DNA from: Flavobacterium sp. HJJ
Lineage (GTDB): Bacteria; Bacteroidota; Bacteroidia; Flavobacteriales; Flavobacteriaceae
Reading direction: 5' to 3'
DNA: 64,000 nucleotides
Assembly: GCF_015351475.1 (NCBI RefSeq)
Contig: NZ_JADKPR010000002.1
Location: 1 to 64,000 of the forward strand
Both the position numbers and the translations under genes were made by a program. Below are positions 38,744-48,318 of this stretch, piece after piece (the stretch's first letter is position 1; every line of letters begins with the position of its first letter). Under the pieces are notes generated by a model. The model was not told the DNA's origin. It was given only the letters and a program-made list of their open reading frames with translations, and did no database searches.

Positions 38744-39811
38744 ATGAAAAAATATCTTTCTAGAATTAATTTAATTATTGTGCTGAACTGCCTGCTGTTT
38801 ATTTCCTGCAGCGGTTCAAATTCAGATGAGCCGGTAACAGCAGATCAAACACCTGAAAATTTAAAAGTTACAGCTTCAATTGTTGGGGCTACGGCGCAAA
38901 ATCCAAATGGAGACGGTACCGGTGTTGTAAATTTTACTTTATCGGCGGCTAATGCATCATCATATAAAATTACTCTTGGAAATGGAGAAACAAAAGAAGT
39001 GACAAATGGCAGTTTTTCTTATACTTATACCGCATCGGGTACTAATACTTATGTGTTATATGTGTCTGCTTATAATGCTGGTAAATTTGTCAGTACATCG
39101 CTCTCTATTACCGTTTTGGTAGAATCCAAGTTAATTTGGGCTGATGAATTTAATACTGATGGCGCACCAGATCCAGCCAAATGGACTTTCCAGATTTGGG
39201 ATCCGGGACACGTTAACAGCGAACTTCAGTCGTATACCAATCGTCCTGAAAACACAATTGTTCAAGGCGGTGTTCTGAAAATAAAAGCTATTAGAGAAAA
39301 ATACGGAAAAGGTGACTTCACCTCTGGAAGATTGGAATCCAATGGAAAATTTGATTTCACGTATGGTAAAATTGTAATCAGAGCAAAACTGCCTACTGGT
39401 GTTGGGACTTGGCCTGCAGTCTGGATGCTGGGCAGTAATATTGGCAGCGCTGGGTGGCCTGCCTGTGGCGAAGTTGATATTTTAGAATCGGTTGGAAAAG
39501 AGATGTATGTCAATCATTCCTCATTACACTCTCCCGGCCGTTCAGGAGCAACTCCAGATACTGGAACTATAAGCGTGCCGAATGATAATACCGAATTCCA
39601 TATTTACACTGCAGATTGGAGAGCAGGTTATATAAAGTTTTATGTAGATGACAAGCTGTATTACACTTTTATAAATTCGGATAAATTCCCTTTCAACAAA
39701 AACTTTTACCTGATTGTCAATTTTGCTATGGGAGGAGTTTGGGGAGGTACTGTAGATCCAAATTTTACGTCTTCAGTTTTTGAGGTGGATTATATAAGAG
39801 TGTATAATTAA
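38744..39811 (+). CDS. GH16 endo-beta-glucanase (laminarinase-like) lipoprotein, PUL B
   Basis: The 355-residue paralogue of the PUL A GH16 has a lipoprotein signal (FISC, Cys22), a PKD-like domain (ASSYKITLGNGETKEVTNGSFSYTYTASG) and a GH16 domain with GEVDILES (E243, D245, E248) and GVGTWPAVWMLG. The two proteins share layout along their whole length, so they come from one duplicated gene. Probable surface endo-beta-1,3-glucanase. Confidence 0.9.
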   Translation: MKKYLSRINLIIVLNCLLFISCSGSNSDEPVTADQTPENLKVTASIVGATAQNPNGDGTGVVNFTLSAANASSYKITLGNGETKEVTNGSFSYTYTASGTNTYVLYVSAYNAGKFVSTSLSITVLVESKLIWADEFNTDGAPDPAKWTFQIWDPGHVNSELQSYTNRPENTIVQGGVLKIKAIREKYGKGDFTSGRLESNGKFDFTYGKIVIRAKLPTGVGTWPAVWMLGSNIGSAGWPACGEVDILESVGKEMYVNHSSLHSPGRSGATPDTGTISVPNDNTEFHIYTADWRAGYIKFYVDDKLYYTFINSDKFPFNKNFYLIVNFAMGGVWGGTVDPNFTSSVFEVDYIRVYN

Positions 39812-39886
39812 GAAACTGCAGAGCATTGATTAGTCTGAACTCGATTATTAATTTTTGGAGCAGAAAAATTAGGCATTTTCAGCAAG

Positions 39887-39962
39887 CATCGTCCCGCTTT
39901 CCGTTGCAATCTTTTGTGCCGAACACCGGCACAAAAGGATTTTCACTGCAATCGGGGCTAAA
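39887..39962. repeat. REP-like palindromic element in the GH16-GH30 gap
   Basis: CTTTTGTGCCG and CGGCACAAAAG (39911-39921 and 39927-39937) form a perfect 11-base stem with a five-base loop, flanked by the asymmetric G/C-richer sequences GTCCCGCTTTCCGTTGCAAT and TTTTCACTGCAATCGGGGC. From general knowledge, elements of this build (fixed flanks around a variable hairpin) are dispersed between genes in many Flavobacterium genomes. The base composition stands out from the A/T-rich surroundings. The open frame that crosses it is not a gene. The remainder of the 39812-40098 gap holds nothing else. Confidence 0.65.
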
Positions 39963-40098
39963 AGGAAACATTATGCTTTTTTGCCGTCATTCAAAAAAAA
40001 ATACTCGAGATTATCAGGAATAGAAAATCAAATAACAATAATTCAGAATCCAAAACAGATTATTATCTGGTTTTTATCGAATTAATTATAAATAAATA

Positions 40099-41562
40099 AT
40101 GAAAAAAATAAATCAATTAGGCAGGCTGTTTTTTATAATAGCATTTTCAGCCATACACATCAGCTGTTCTTCTTCAAATGAAGGAGGAGATACGCCAGCA
40201 CCAGCACCTACGCCAACTCCTGTTGTAAAAAATGAAGTCGATTTTTGGCTGACGACAGGGAATCAATCAGCACTTTTGCAAAAGCAGACGGGTATTTTAG
40301 CCTTTGGGAACAAGGTAAATATTTATCAGAATATTGAAGTTAATGATACTCAAAAGTATCAGTCAATTGATGGTTTTGGATTTACATTAACAGGCGGAAG
40401 TGCCCAAGTGATAAATCAGCTGACTGCTCAAAAGAAAAAAGAATTATTGCAGGAATTGTTTGGTTCAGGTGATAATTCAATTGGATTGAGTTATTTGAGA
40501 ATCAGTATTGGAGCTTCTGATCTGAATGCTTCTCCTTTTACTTATGACGATATGCCGACAGGACAGACAGATATTAGTCTGGCTAATTTTAGTCTGGCTC
40601 CTGATATGACCGATTTGATTCCGCTGCTGAAAGAAATTCTGGCGATTAATCCTAATATCAAAATAATGGGTACTCCTTGGTCTGCACCGCTTTGGATGAA
40701 AGACAATAATAATTTTGTGGGCGGGAGTCTGCAGCCTAAATATTATGAAGTATATGCTCAGTATTTTGTGAAATTCATTCAAAAAATGAAAGCTGAAGGA
40801 ATTGTAATCGATGCGGTTACTCCTCAAAACGAACCTTTACACGGGGGTAACAATCCGAGTATGGTAATGACCGCTTTGGAGCAGGCCGATTTTATTAAAA
40901 ATAATTTAGGACCTGCATTTAAATCGGCCAATATTGCGACAAAGATTATTGCCTATGACCATAATTGTGATAACCCCCAATATCCTATTACGGTTTTAAA
41001 AGATGCGGCAGCTTACCCTTTTGTAACTGGTTCAGCATTTCATTTGTACGGAGGTGATATCAGTGCGCTTACAACCGTTCATGATGCATTCCCGGATAAA
41101 GATGTTTATTTCACGGAGCAGTACACCTCATCTACAGGCGCATTTGCTGGAGATTTAAAGTGGCAGACCAAAAATGTAATTATCGGCTCAATGCGCAATT
41201 GGAGTAAAAATGCTCTGCAGTGGAATCTAGCCAATGACGGTACTTTTGGTCCTCATACACAAGGAGGATGCACAACCTGTAAAGGAGCAATAACAATAAA
41301 CAGCAGTGAATCATTAAGCCGTAATGTTGGGTATTATGCAGCAGCTCATGCGTCCAAGTTTTTGCCTGCAGGTTCTGTCAGAATTGGGAGCGCAGTTGTA
41401 GGCAGTCTGCACAATGTTGCTTTCAAAACTCCAGATGGAAAAAAAGTGCTGCTGGTTGTCAATGATGGAAGCTCTGTCGAATTATTTAATGTTAAATACA
41501 ATGGAAAATGGATTACTACTTCACTGGAAGGCGGAGCAGTAGGAACATATATTTGGCAATAG
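40099..41562 (+). CDS. GH30-family lipoprotein glucanase, PUL B (first copy)
   Basis: The 487-residue lipoprotein (ISC at about residue 25) has a Pro/Thr-rich spacer (TPAPAPTPTPTPVV), then a GH30 barrel with acid/base E245 in TPQNEPLHGG and nucleophile E340 in YFTEQYTSS, and a C-terminal beta-sandwich. GFTLTGGSAQVINQL replaces the GIGGAITDASAEVF of the other GH30 proteins, so it belongs to a different branch. A lipid anchor and linker suggest that it acts on polymer at the cell surface, whereas the other GH30 would work in the periplasm. Likely beta-1,6-glucanase activity; PUL A has no counterpart. Confidence 0.88.
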   Translation: MKKINQLGRLFFIIAFSAIHISCSSSNEGGDTPAPAPTPTPVVKNEVDFWLTTGNQSALLQKQTGILAFGNKVNIYQNIEVNDTQKYQSIDGFGFTLTGGSAQVINQLTAQKKKELLQELFGSGDNSIGLSYLRISIGASDLNASPFTYDDMPTGQTDISLANFSLAPDMTDLIPLLKEILAINPNIKIMGTPWSAPLWMKDNNNFVGGSLQPKYYEVYAQYFVKFIQKMKAEGIVIDAVTPQNEPLHGGNNPSMVMTALEQADFIKNNLGPAFKSANIATKIIAYDHNCDNPQYPITVLKDAAAYPFVTGSAFHLYGGDISALTTVHDAFPDKDVYFTEQYTSSTGAFAGDLKWQTKNVIIGSMRNWSKNALQWNLANDGTFGPHTQGGCTTCKGAITINSSESLSRNVGYYAAAHASKFLPAGSVRIGSAVVGSLHNVAFKTPDGKKVLLVVNDGSSVELFNVKYNGKWITTSLEGGAVGTYIWQ

Positions 41563-41599
41563 AATATCAAAAAAATAAAAATTATCACCTTCATTGATT

Positions 41600-43057
41600 A
41601 TGAAAAAAATAACCACCACGGCATTAGTACTGGCCTCTTTTTTTGTTTTTGCACAGCAAAAAAATAAAGCAGCTGTAAATTCTTTTTCCGCAAAAGACAA
41701 AACAGTGACAGTATACACTACAGCCGAAAGTACTAATTTGAGATTGTCTAAAACAGATGATCTTAAATTTTCAGAACTGAAGCAGCCTACAGAAAGACAG
41801 GTTTGTATTTTTGTAAATCCTGACCAGACTTTTCAGTCCCTATTAGGAATTGGCGGAGCAATAACGGATGCAAGTGCTGAGGTTTTTGCTAAACTGTCCA
41901 AAGAAAAACAGCAGGAATTCCTGAACGCATATTACAGTGCCGAAAAAGGGATCGGCTATTCATTGGCACGAACCACAATTCACAGTTCCGATTTTGCTTC
42001 TGGGAGTTATACTTATATAAATGAAGGTGATACTGAATTGAAAAGTTTTTCTATCGAACATGATAGAGAATTTAAAATACCGCTGATAAAAAAAGCAACG
42101 GAGACTGCAGGCGGAAAAATAATTCTATATGCAAGTCCGTGGAGTCCTCCTGCTTTTATGAAAAGCAATAAAAATATGCTGAAAGGCGGAACACTGCTGC
42201 CTGAGTTTTTTCAGCCTTGGGCAGACTATTATACAAAGTTTGTAAAAGCGTATGAAAAAGAAGGAATGCCGATATGGGGAATCACTCTGCAGAACGAACC
42301 AATGGCAGTACAAAAATGGGAATCATGTGTTTATTCTGCTGAAGCCGAAAGAGATTTTCTAAAAAATTATCTTGGACCAACTATGAAAAAAGAAGGACTG
42401 GGAAACAAAAAAATAATTGTTTGGGATCACAACCGTGATTTGATGCTGCAGAGAGCCAATATTATTTTTAATGATCCCGAAGCTTCAAAATATGCCTGGG
42501 GAATTGGATTCCATTGGTATGAAACATGGGCTGGAGGCGACCAGATGTTTGAAAATGTGGGAAAAGTTCATGAAGCATTCCCAAATAAAAACATAATGTT
42601 TACTGAAGGCTGTGTAGAGAAATTTGATGCTGCTAAATATCAATTCTGGGCCAATGGAGAACGTTATGGATCATCAATGATTCATGATTTTAATAACGGA
42701 ACAGTGGGCTGGACAGACTGGAATATTCTTTTGGACGAAAAAGGAGGACCTAATCATGTGGGGAATTTTTGTTTTGCACCAATCCATGCTGATATTAAAA
42801 AGGGAGACTTAATTTATACTCCGTCTTATTATTATATAGGACATTTTTCAAAATTTATTCGCCCTGAAGCCAAAAGAGTAAATTCTGCAGTGAGCAGAAG
42901 CAGTCTCTTGAGCACTTCATTCTTGAACAAAGACGGAAAAATGGTAACCGTTGTAATGAACCAGAGTGATGCAGCGGTAATCTATAATCTGTGTATAGGA
43001 ACGCAGGCTACTGAGGTTACAATTCTGCCTAATGCAATACAGACTCTGGTGTATTAA
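41600..43057 (+). CDS. GH30 beta-glucanase/glucosylceramidase-like enzyme, PUL B (second copy)
   Basis: The 485-residue secreted protein (signal ending VFAQ; the ATG at 41600 is preferred to the one six bases earlier) has acid/base E233 in LQNEPMA and nucleophile E336 in MFTEGC. It is the close paralogue of the PUL A GH30, with long identical stretches such as TDASAEVFA, WDHNRDLM and GGPNHVGNFCFAPIHAD. The lack of a lipobox suggests a periplasmic location. The 37-base gap to the previous GH30 suggests co-transcription. Confidence 0.9.
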   Translation: MKKITTTALVLASFFVFAQQKNKAAVNSFSAKDKTVTVYTTAESTNLRLSKTDDLKFSELKQPTERQVCIFVNPDQTFQSLLGIGGAITDASAEVFAKLSKEKQQEFLNAYYSAEKGIGYSLARTTIHSSDFASGSYTYINEGDTELKSFSIEHDREFKIPLIKKATETAGGKIILYASPWSPPAFMKSNKNMLKGGTLLPEFFQPWADYYTKFVKAYEKEGMPIWGITLQNEPMAVQKWESCVYSAEAERDFLKNYLGPTMKKEGLGNKKIIVWDHNRDLMLQRANIIFNDPEASKYAWGIGFHWYETWAGGDQMFENVGKVHEAFPNKNIMFTEGCVEKFDAAKYQFWANGERYGSSMIHDFNNGTVGWTDWNILLDEKGGPNHVGNFCFAPIHADIKKGDLIYTPSYYYIGHFSKFIRPEAKRVNSAVSRSSLLSTSFLNKDGKMVTVVMNQSDAAVIYNLCIGTQATEVTILPNAIQTLVY

Positions 43058-43120
43058 TCCCGTAAAGTTGATAGTTATGTGTGATGGGTATGTTGCTGAT
43101 TTAATATATTTTAGATTGAA

Positions 43121-43198
43121 GATTAACGATTTGTGATTAAATGATAGATTGCCGATTTTATGAGTTTTTTTTACATCTGAAATCAAAAATCGTTAATC
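43121..43198. repeat. Intergenic inverted repeat between GH30 and GH5
   Basis: GATTAACGATTTGTGATT (43121-43138) faces AATCAAAAATCGTTAATC (43181-43198), matching at 17 of 18 positions, with a 42-base centre. Further AATCA-type repeats follow. Its A/T-rich design and intergenic place resemble other dispersed flavobacterial palindromes; a role in mRNA processing between GH30 and GH5 is possible. Confidence 0.6.
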
Positions 43199-43286
43199 AA
43201 AAATCAGAAATCATTTTATCATTCAGTCTTTAACTTAAAGGTACGCCAAAGAGTTCTTTTTATATTAAGATTTTAAAAATAATAGG

Positions 43287-45017
43287 ATGAAAAAAATAAT
43301 AGTAATTTCTTTTTTGTGCATTGCCGCCGCTTCATTCGGTCAGGGTTTCCTGCATAGAGACGGACAAAACATTGTAGACGGAAACGGTAAAAATATCGTT
43401 TTGCGCGGTTTAGGACTTGGCGGCTGGATGGTACAGGAAGGATATATGATTCAAACTGGAGGATTCGCTGGATCACAATACAAAATTAAACAAAAAATTA
43501 CCGATTTAATTGGTAAGGAAGCCACCGATGAATTCTATAAAGCATACAAAACAAACGGAATCACAAAGAGAGATATTGATTCTTTGGCAGCTTGGGGATT
43601 TAACTCTATTCGTTTGCCAATGCATTACAACTTATACACTCCTGCTATTGAGAATGAGAAAGACGGGCAGACTACCTGGTTAGAAGAAGGTTTTAAAATG
43701 ACCGATGATTTAGTAAAATGGTGCGCTGCCAGCAAAATACATTTAATCTTAGATTTGCATGCTGCTCCTGGAGGCCAAGGGAAAGATGCTGCAATATCCG
43801 ACTACGATGATTCAAAACCATCACTTTGGGAGAGTACTGCAAATCAAGATAAAATGACAGCATTTTGGGAGAAATTAGCGGAACGTTACAAAGACAATCC
43901 ATGGATTGGGGGCTATGATATTATCAATGAACCCAATTGGAATTTCACAGAAGCCAATATAAACGGCTGTGATGAAGCTTTAAACGCTCCTTTGAGAGCA
44001 CTGCAGCTTAGAATTACAAAAGCTATTAGAGCTATTGATACCAATCATTTAATTATCATTGAAGGAAACTGCTGGGGTAATAACTACAATGGAATATTCC
44101 CGCTTTGGGACGAAAACATGGCACTGAGTTTTCATAAGTACTGGAATAAAAATGATACGGCTTCAATTCAGACTATGCTGAATTACAGAACACAATACAA
44201 TGTGCCGATTTGGTTAGGCGAAAGCGGAGAAAACTCAAATGTATGGTTTGAAGAAGCCATTTCATTAATGGAATCCAATAACATCGGCTGGGCTTTTTGG
44301 CCAATGAAAAAAATTGAGAATTTAGCAGGAGTAACTTCGGTAACAAAACCGGCTGGTTATGACAAGCTGCTGAATTATTGGAAAAAAGGAGGTGAAAAAC
44401 CAAAAACAGATTTTGCCAAAAAAGTACTGATGCAAATGGCTGCCAATTATAAAATGGAGCATTTAACTATCAGACAGGATGTAATTGATGCTATGTTCAG
44501 ACAGGTAAAGACAAATGATACCAAAAAATATAAAAACCATCAGCTTCCAGGAAGAGTATATGCGACTGAGTTTGATTTAGGCCAAAACGGATATGCATAC
44601 TCGGATAATGATGTGGCGAATTATAACGGAACTAAATTCACGCAATGGAATAAAGGAGGGAAAATGAGAAATGACGGAGTTGATATTGAATCCTGCACGG
44701 ATATAAACACCAACGGTTTTCAAGTCTCTTTTATCGAAGATAAAGAATGGTTACAGTTTACAGCTGATGTAAAAGAAGAAGGCAGTTTTGATGTCGAAAT
44801 TCGATATTCCAGCGAGAAAGCAGGCGGAAAATTGTATTTGGAACAAGATAATGTGAGAATTTCAGAATCAATCGTTCTTCCTGTTTCGGGAGGATTAAAA
44901 ACTTGGAAAACTGTTTTGCTTAAAAATGTTATTCTTAAGAAAGGCATAAATAAAATTCGTGTTAACTTTGAAGGAGGAAATTTTAATCTTAATTTTCTGG
45001 AATTTAAAAAGCACTAA
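43287..45017 (+). CDS. GH5 glucanase with C-terminal CBM6, PUL B
   Basis: The 576-residue secreted protein (signal ending SFGQ) has a GH5 barrel with RLPMHYN, acid/base E215 in YDIINEPNW and nucleophile E312 in WLGESGEN. After a linker (about 345-420) comes a CBM6-like beta-sandwich (about 440-576, VDIESCTDINTNGFQVSFIEDKEWLQFTADVKEEGSFDVEIRY in pieces). It would cut beta-glucan, with the CBM holding the chain. The subfamily is not assigned. A frameshifted fragment of a close relative lies at 29682-29799. It is followed at 40 bases by GH3. Confidence 0.9.
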   Translation: MKKIIVISFLCIAAASFGQGFLHRDGQNIVDGNGKNIVLRGLGLGGWMVQEGYMIQTGGFAGSQYKIKQKITDLIGKEATDEFYKAYKTNGITKRDIDSLAAWGFNSIRLPMHYNLYTPAIENEKDGQTTWLEEGFKMTDDLVKWCAASKIHLILDLHAAPGGQGKDAAISDYDDSKPSLWESTANQDKMTAFWEKLAERYKDNPWIGGYDIINEPNWNFTEANINGCDEALNAPLRALQLRITKAIRAIDTNHLIIIEGNCWGNNYNGIFPLWDENMALSFHKYWNKNDTASIQTMLNYRTQYNVPIWLGESGENSNVWFEEAISLMESNNIGWAFWPMKKIENLAGVTSVTKPAGYDKLLNYWKKGGEKPKTDFAKKVLMQMAANYKMEHLTIRQDVIDAMFRQVKTNDTKKYKNHQLPGRVYATEFDLGQNGYAYSDNDVANYNGTKFTQWNKGGKMRNDGVDIESCTDINTNGFQVSFIEDKEWLQFTADVKEEGSFDVEIRYSSEKAGGKLYLEQDNVRISESIVLPVSGGLKTWKTVLLKNVILKKGINKIRVNFEGGNFNLNFLEFKKH

Positions 45018-45057
45018 AATTAAATAGTGATTTTCAATTAAATATAAAATTTGTAAA

Positions 45058-47277
45058 ATGAAAACAACAGCTACACTAATATTAGCATTCGCTTCTTTTT
45101 TTGCTTTTTCACAGCAGCAGACGATAGATCAAAAAGTAGAAACTTTACTGAAGAAAATGACTCTGGAAGAAAAAATCGGTCAGATGAATCAATATACAGG
45201 TGACAATACTGCTACGGGTCCGATTACTATTAATGCCAATAAACAAAGCGAAATCAAGAAAGGATTAATTGGTTCGATGCTGAATATTATGGGTACAAAA
45301 TACACGAGACAATACCAAGAATTAGCAATGCAGTCCCGACTGAAAATTCCATTGTTATTTGGTTTGGATGTCATTCATGGTTACAAAACGACTTTCCCAA
45401 TTCCGTTGGCCGAAGCGGCAAGCTGGGATTTGACAGCGATTGAACTTTCGGCCAGAATCGCTGCTGTCGAAGCGGCAGCTTCTGGAATTCACTGGACATT
45501 TGCGCCGATGGTTGATATTTCCCGTGACCCGCGCTGGGGCAGAGTGATGGAAGGTGCTGGGGAAGACACCTACTTGGGATCCAAAATTGCTTTTTCAAGG
45601 GTGAAGGGATTTCAGGGAAATTTGGGTGATGTGAATTCGGTTATGGCCTGTGTAAAACATTTTGCAGCTTATGGAGCAGCCGTTGGCGGACGCGACTACA
45701 ATTCGGTTGATATGAGTAACAGAATGCTTTGGGAAACTTATCTGCCTCCTTACAAATCAGCACTTGATGCAGGAGCTGCTACGTTTATGAATTCGTTTAA
45801 CGATCTTAACGGAATACCAGCAAGCGCTAATAATTATTTACTTAGAGATATTCTGAAAGGTAAATGGAACTTTCAGGGATTTGTAGTTTCCGACTGGGGT
45901 TCTATTGGCGAAATGGTAAATCACGGATATGTAAAAGACAACAAGGAAGCTGCTCTTGCATCTATAACTGCAGGAAGTGATATGGATATGGAAAGCAATG
46001 CCTATCGTTATAATTTGGAGCAATTGGTAAAAGAAAATAAAGTGCCGGTAGCTTTAATCGACGATGCGGTAAAAAGAATTTTACGCAAGAAATTTGAATT
46101 GGGACTCTTTGATGATCCATATAAATTCTGCAGTCCGGAAAGAGAGCAGGCTGCATTAAATAATCCCGAACATACAAAAGCAGCTAGAGAAATGGCGGCA
46201 AAAAGTATTGTGCTGCTAAAAAATGAAAGAGATGTGCTGCCGCTTTCGAAAGGGCTGAAAACTATCGCATTTATCGGGCCAATGGTTAAGCCCAAAAGAG
46301 ACAACCACGGATTTTGGGCAGTAGATGTAAAAGATGTGGATTCGACTTATATTGTTTCTCAATGGGAAGGCTTGGAAAACAAAGTAGGCAAAAGAACTAA
46401 AATTTTATATGCCAAAGGCTGCGGTGTTGAAGACAAAAGCAAAGAAGGTTTTGCAGATGCACTGAATGTTGCCAGCCAGGCTGAAGTTATTATTTTAAGC
46501 ATAGGTGAGAATTTCAATAAAAGCGGCGAAGCCAAAAGTAAAAGCAATTTACAGCTGCCAGGCGTTCAGGTGGAATTGATTAAAGAACTTCAAAAAACGG
46601 GGAAACCAATTGTTATTCTGATTAATGCAGGAAGACCGCTGGTTTTTGACTGGGTTGCTGATAATATGCCGACAATTGTTTACACTTGGTGGCTGGGATC
46701 AGAAGCAGGTAATGCGATTGCCGATGTGCTTTTTGGTGATTATAATCCGTCTGGAAAACTGCCAATGACTTTTCCTAGAACAGAAGGACAGATTCCAATT
46801 TATTACAATCATTTCAATACAGGAAGACCTTCTGTAAATGAAGATAAAAACTATAAATCAGCTTATATTGATTTGCCAACTACGCCTAAATTTGCATTTG
46901 GATACGGGTTAAGTTATACTACTTTTGGATATTCAGATTTGAAGCTTTCCAAAAAAGTAATGAAGAATAACGAAACCATTACAGTTTCAGTAAACATAAC
47001 CAATACAGGAAGCGTAAAGGGAGAGGAAGTTGTTCAGTTGTATTTGAGAGACAAAGTTGGGTCTGTGGTGCGCCCGATAATCGAGTTAAAAGATTTTCAG
47101 AAAATAGCATTAAACCGCGGAGAAACCAAAACCATTCAGTTTACAATAGACAATCAAAAATTGTCATTTTATAACAATGCATTAGAATTTGTTTCAGAAC
47201 CAGGCGATTTTGATATAATGATAGGTTCCTCTTCTGCAGATATTCGTGTGAAAGACAGCTTTGAATTAGTAAAATAA
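45058..47277 (+). CDS. bglX: GH3 beta-glucosidase (BglX-like), PUL B
   Basis: The 739-residue protein has a signal peptide (FAFSQQ), GLDVIHGYKTTFPIPLAEAASWD, nucleophile D279 in GFVVSDWGSIGEM, the alpha/beta sandwich domain and a C-terminal fibronectin-III-like domain (EEVVQLYLRDKVGSVVRPI). The pattern matches periplasmic BglX-type enzymes more than the PUL A GH3 does. It closes PUL B and is followed by a terminator at 47300. Expected to turn oligosaccharides from GH16/GH30/GH5 into glucose. Confidence 0.92.
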   Translation: MKTTATLILAFASFFAFSQQQTIDQKVETLLKKMTLEEKIGQMNQYTGDNTATGPITINANKQSEIKKGLIGSMLNIMGTKYTRQYQELAMQSRLKIPLLFGLDVIHGYKTTFPIPLAEAASWDLTAIELSARIAAVEAAASGIHWTFAPMVDISRDPRWGRVMEGAGEDTYLGSKIAFSRVKGFQGNLGDVNSVMACVKHFAAYGAAVGGRDYNSVDMSNRMLWETYLPPYKSALDAGAATFMNSFNDLNGIPASANNYLLRDILKGKWNFQGFVVSDWGSIGEMVNHGYVKDNKEAALASITAGSDMDMESNAYRYNLEQLVKENKVPVALIDDAVKRILRKKFELGLFDDPYKFCSPEREQAALNNPEHTKAAREMAAKSIVLLKNERDVLPLSKGLKTIAFIGPMVKPKRDNHGFWAVDVKDVDSTYIVSQWEGLENKVGKRTKILYAKGCGVEDKSKEGFADALNVASQAEVIILSIGENFNKSGEAKSKSNLQLPGVQVELIKELQKTGKPIVILINAGRPLVFDWVADNMPTIVYTWWLGSEAGNAIADVLFGDYNPSGKLPMTFPRTEGQIPIYYNHFNTGRPSVNEDKNYKSAYIDLPTTPKFAFGYGLSYTTFGYSDLKLSKKVMKNNETITVSVNITNTGSVKGEEVVQLYLRDKVGSVVRPIIELKDFQKIALNRGETKTIQFTIDNQKLSFYNNALEFVSEPGDFDIMIGSSSADIRVKDSFELVK

Positions 47278-47299
47278 ACACCTGCTTAGGTAGCACTAG

Positions 47300-47337
47300 A
47301 AAAGCGGTATCATTATTAGTATGGTATCGCTTTTTTT
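47300..47337 (+). terminator. Terminator closing PUL B
   Basis: AAAGCGGTATCAT and ATGGTATCGCTTT form an imperfect stem with a short loop, followed by seven T. The following stretch to 47579 has no gene and no feature I can support. Confidence 0.75.
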
Positions 47338-47579
47338 GTGACAAGTATTAAGAGCAGCAGTTTTCGATTCTTCATCAGCATCATTCCTGCTGTGCGTCTC
47401 GTCCAAAAAGAGAGAGGCTGGTTTACTGCTTTAGTTTTTCAAAAGCATTTTTGTAAAATACTGCCCAACTGAATCAAAGTGAAAACAAATAGAAAACATC
47501 ACAGACACAACTTGAGTATTCAAAAAAACTATATAATTTGACTGGTTTTTAGCAGATAAATTAAAAGTCCATTTGATAA

Positions 47580-47609
47580 TTTGTAATAAAAATAATATTT
47601 ATATATTTG
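47580..47609 (+). promoter_or_regulatory. Consensus promoter facing the cassette array
   Basis: TTTG at 47580-47583 and TATATTTG at 47602-47609, 18 bases apart, fit the Bacteroidota -33/-7 consensus exactly. Transcription would begin near 47615, just before the first palindrome, and run through the five co-oriented genes. Its place is like that of the Pc promoter of an integron, although no integrase gene accompanies it here. Confidence 0.65.
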
Positions 47610-47618
47610 ATTAATAAC

Positions 47619-47692
47619 CGTAACAAAGCAGCGACAATTTACCCGATTTTGAGTAGATTGTCGTTGCTTAGTGGCTAGTATAAACGAGTTGC
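47619..47692 (+). repeat. attC-like palindromic site 0 (array start)
   Basis: The outer motifs are CCGTAAC and GTTGCC. The stem is AAGCAGCGACAAT with ATTGTCGTTGCTT (47626-47638 and 47657-47669, 12 of 13 plus one G-T pair). It is shorter than the other sites and lacks their ATTTGG/CAAATCC core, so it may instead be a leader hairpin of the promoter at 47580. Confidence 0.4.
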
Positions 47693-47714
47693 CAGCTATT
47701 TTACAAAATCACAT

Positions 47715-48311
47715 ATGAAAGAAAATTGGCTTTTTATTAAAACACCAGACCATTACGGAAACCCCGAGATAATTCAGTTTACTGAAGATAACATTGATTA
47801 TTTTAACGTTGAAAAAAGTGAAGGGACCTTTTTAATAAAAAACGAAAATAGAAATGAAAAACTAACCGAAATAGATCATAAATTTATTAATCCAAATCGA
47901 ATTAGATTTTTCAAAAAAGGAAAAATTTATAGAGTTTTAAGCGAAGAAAAGTCTACAACAGAAGATTGTATATTTGAAGATGATTACGAAAAACTAAACG
48001 CTACTGAAACTGAATTAACAGAAAGTGAAATTCAGAATTTAAAGTTTGAGTTTAATTGGAATGGAGAAAAAATGAATGTTAGATTTAATGAAGTTTTGGA
48101 CTCGCCAATTATACAAGAAATAAACAAATGTTTGAATAAGGAAGGAAGCAGAATTATTTTAGGAAAACTAAATGAAACACTATTTCTTTCACTTTATACA
48201 GATATTTATTTAGACAAACTAATTCCAATAAAATATGTTGACAGAGAAAAGATTATTTTATATGGTTTCCCAAAAGAACCTTATGAAATTAATTGTCCAA
48301 TAATAGAATAA
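47715..48311 (+). CDS. Cassette 1: hypothetical cytosolic protein
   Basis: The 198-residue protein is rich in charged residues (many Glu, Lys, Asn), without a signal peptide or membrane segment. I do not recognise a family. Sequence patterns such as WLFIKTPDHYGNPEIIQFTEDNIDYFNVEKSEGTF in pieces suggest a mostly beta N-terminal half. It starts 22 bases after site 0 and stops 8 bases before site 1, so the gene fills its unit completely. No Shine-Dalgarno sequence is evident, which is usual here. Confidence 0.75.
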   Translation: MKENWLFIKTPDHYGNPEIIQFTEDNIDYFNVEKSEGTFLIKNENRNEKLTEIDHKFINPNRIRFFKKGKIYRVLSEEKSTTEDCIFEDDYEKLNATETELTESEIQNLKFEFNWNGEKMNVRFNEVLDSPIIQEINKCLNKEGSRIILGKLNETLFLSLYTDIYLDKLIPIKYVDREKIILYGFPKEPYEINCPIIE

Positions 48312-48318
48312 AAAACAG

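Noticed and set aside
39826..40023. 65-codon open frame between GH16 and GH30
   Set aside because: It lies across the REP-like element and has no plausible protein features.
40099..43057. Recent tandem duplication of the two adjacent GH30 genes
   Set aside because: The two proteins belong to different branches; the second is far closer to the GH30 of PUL A than to its neighbour.
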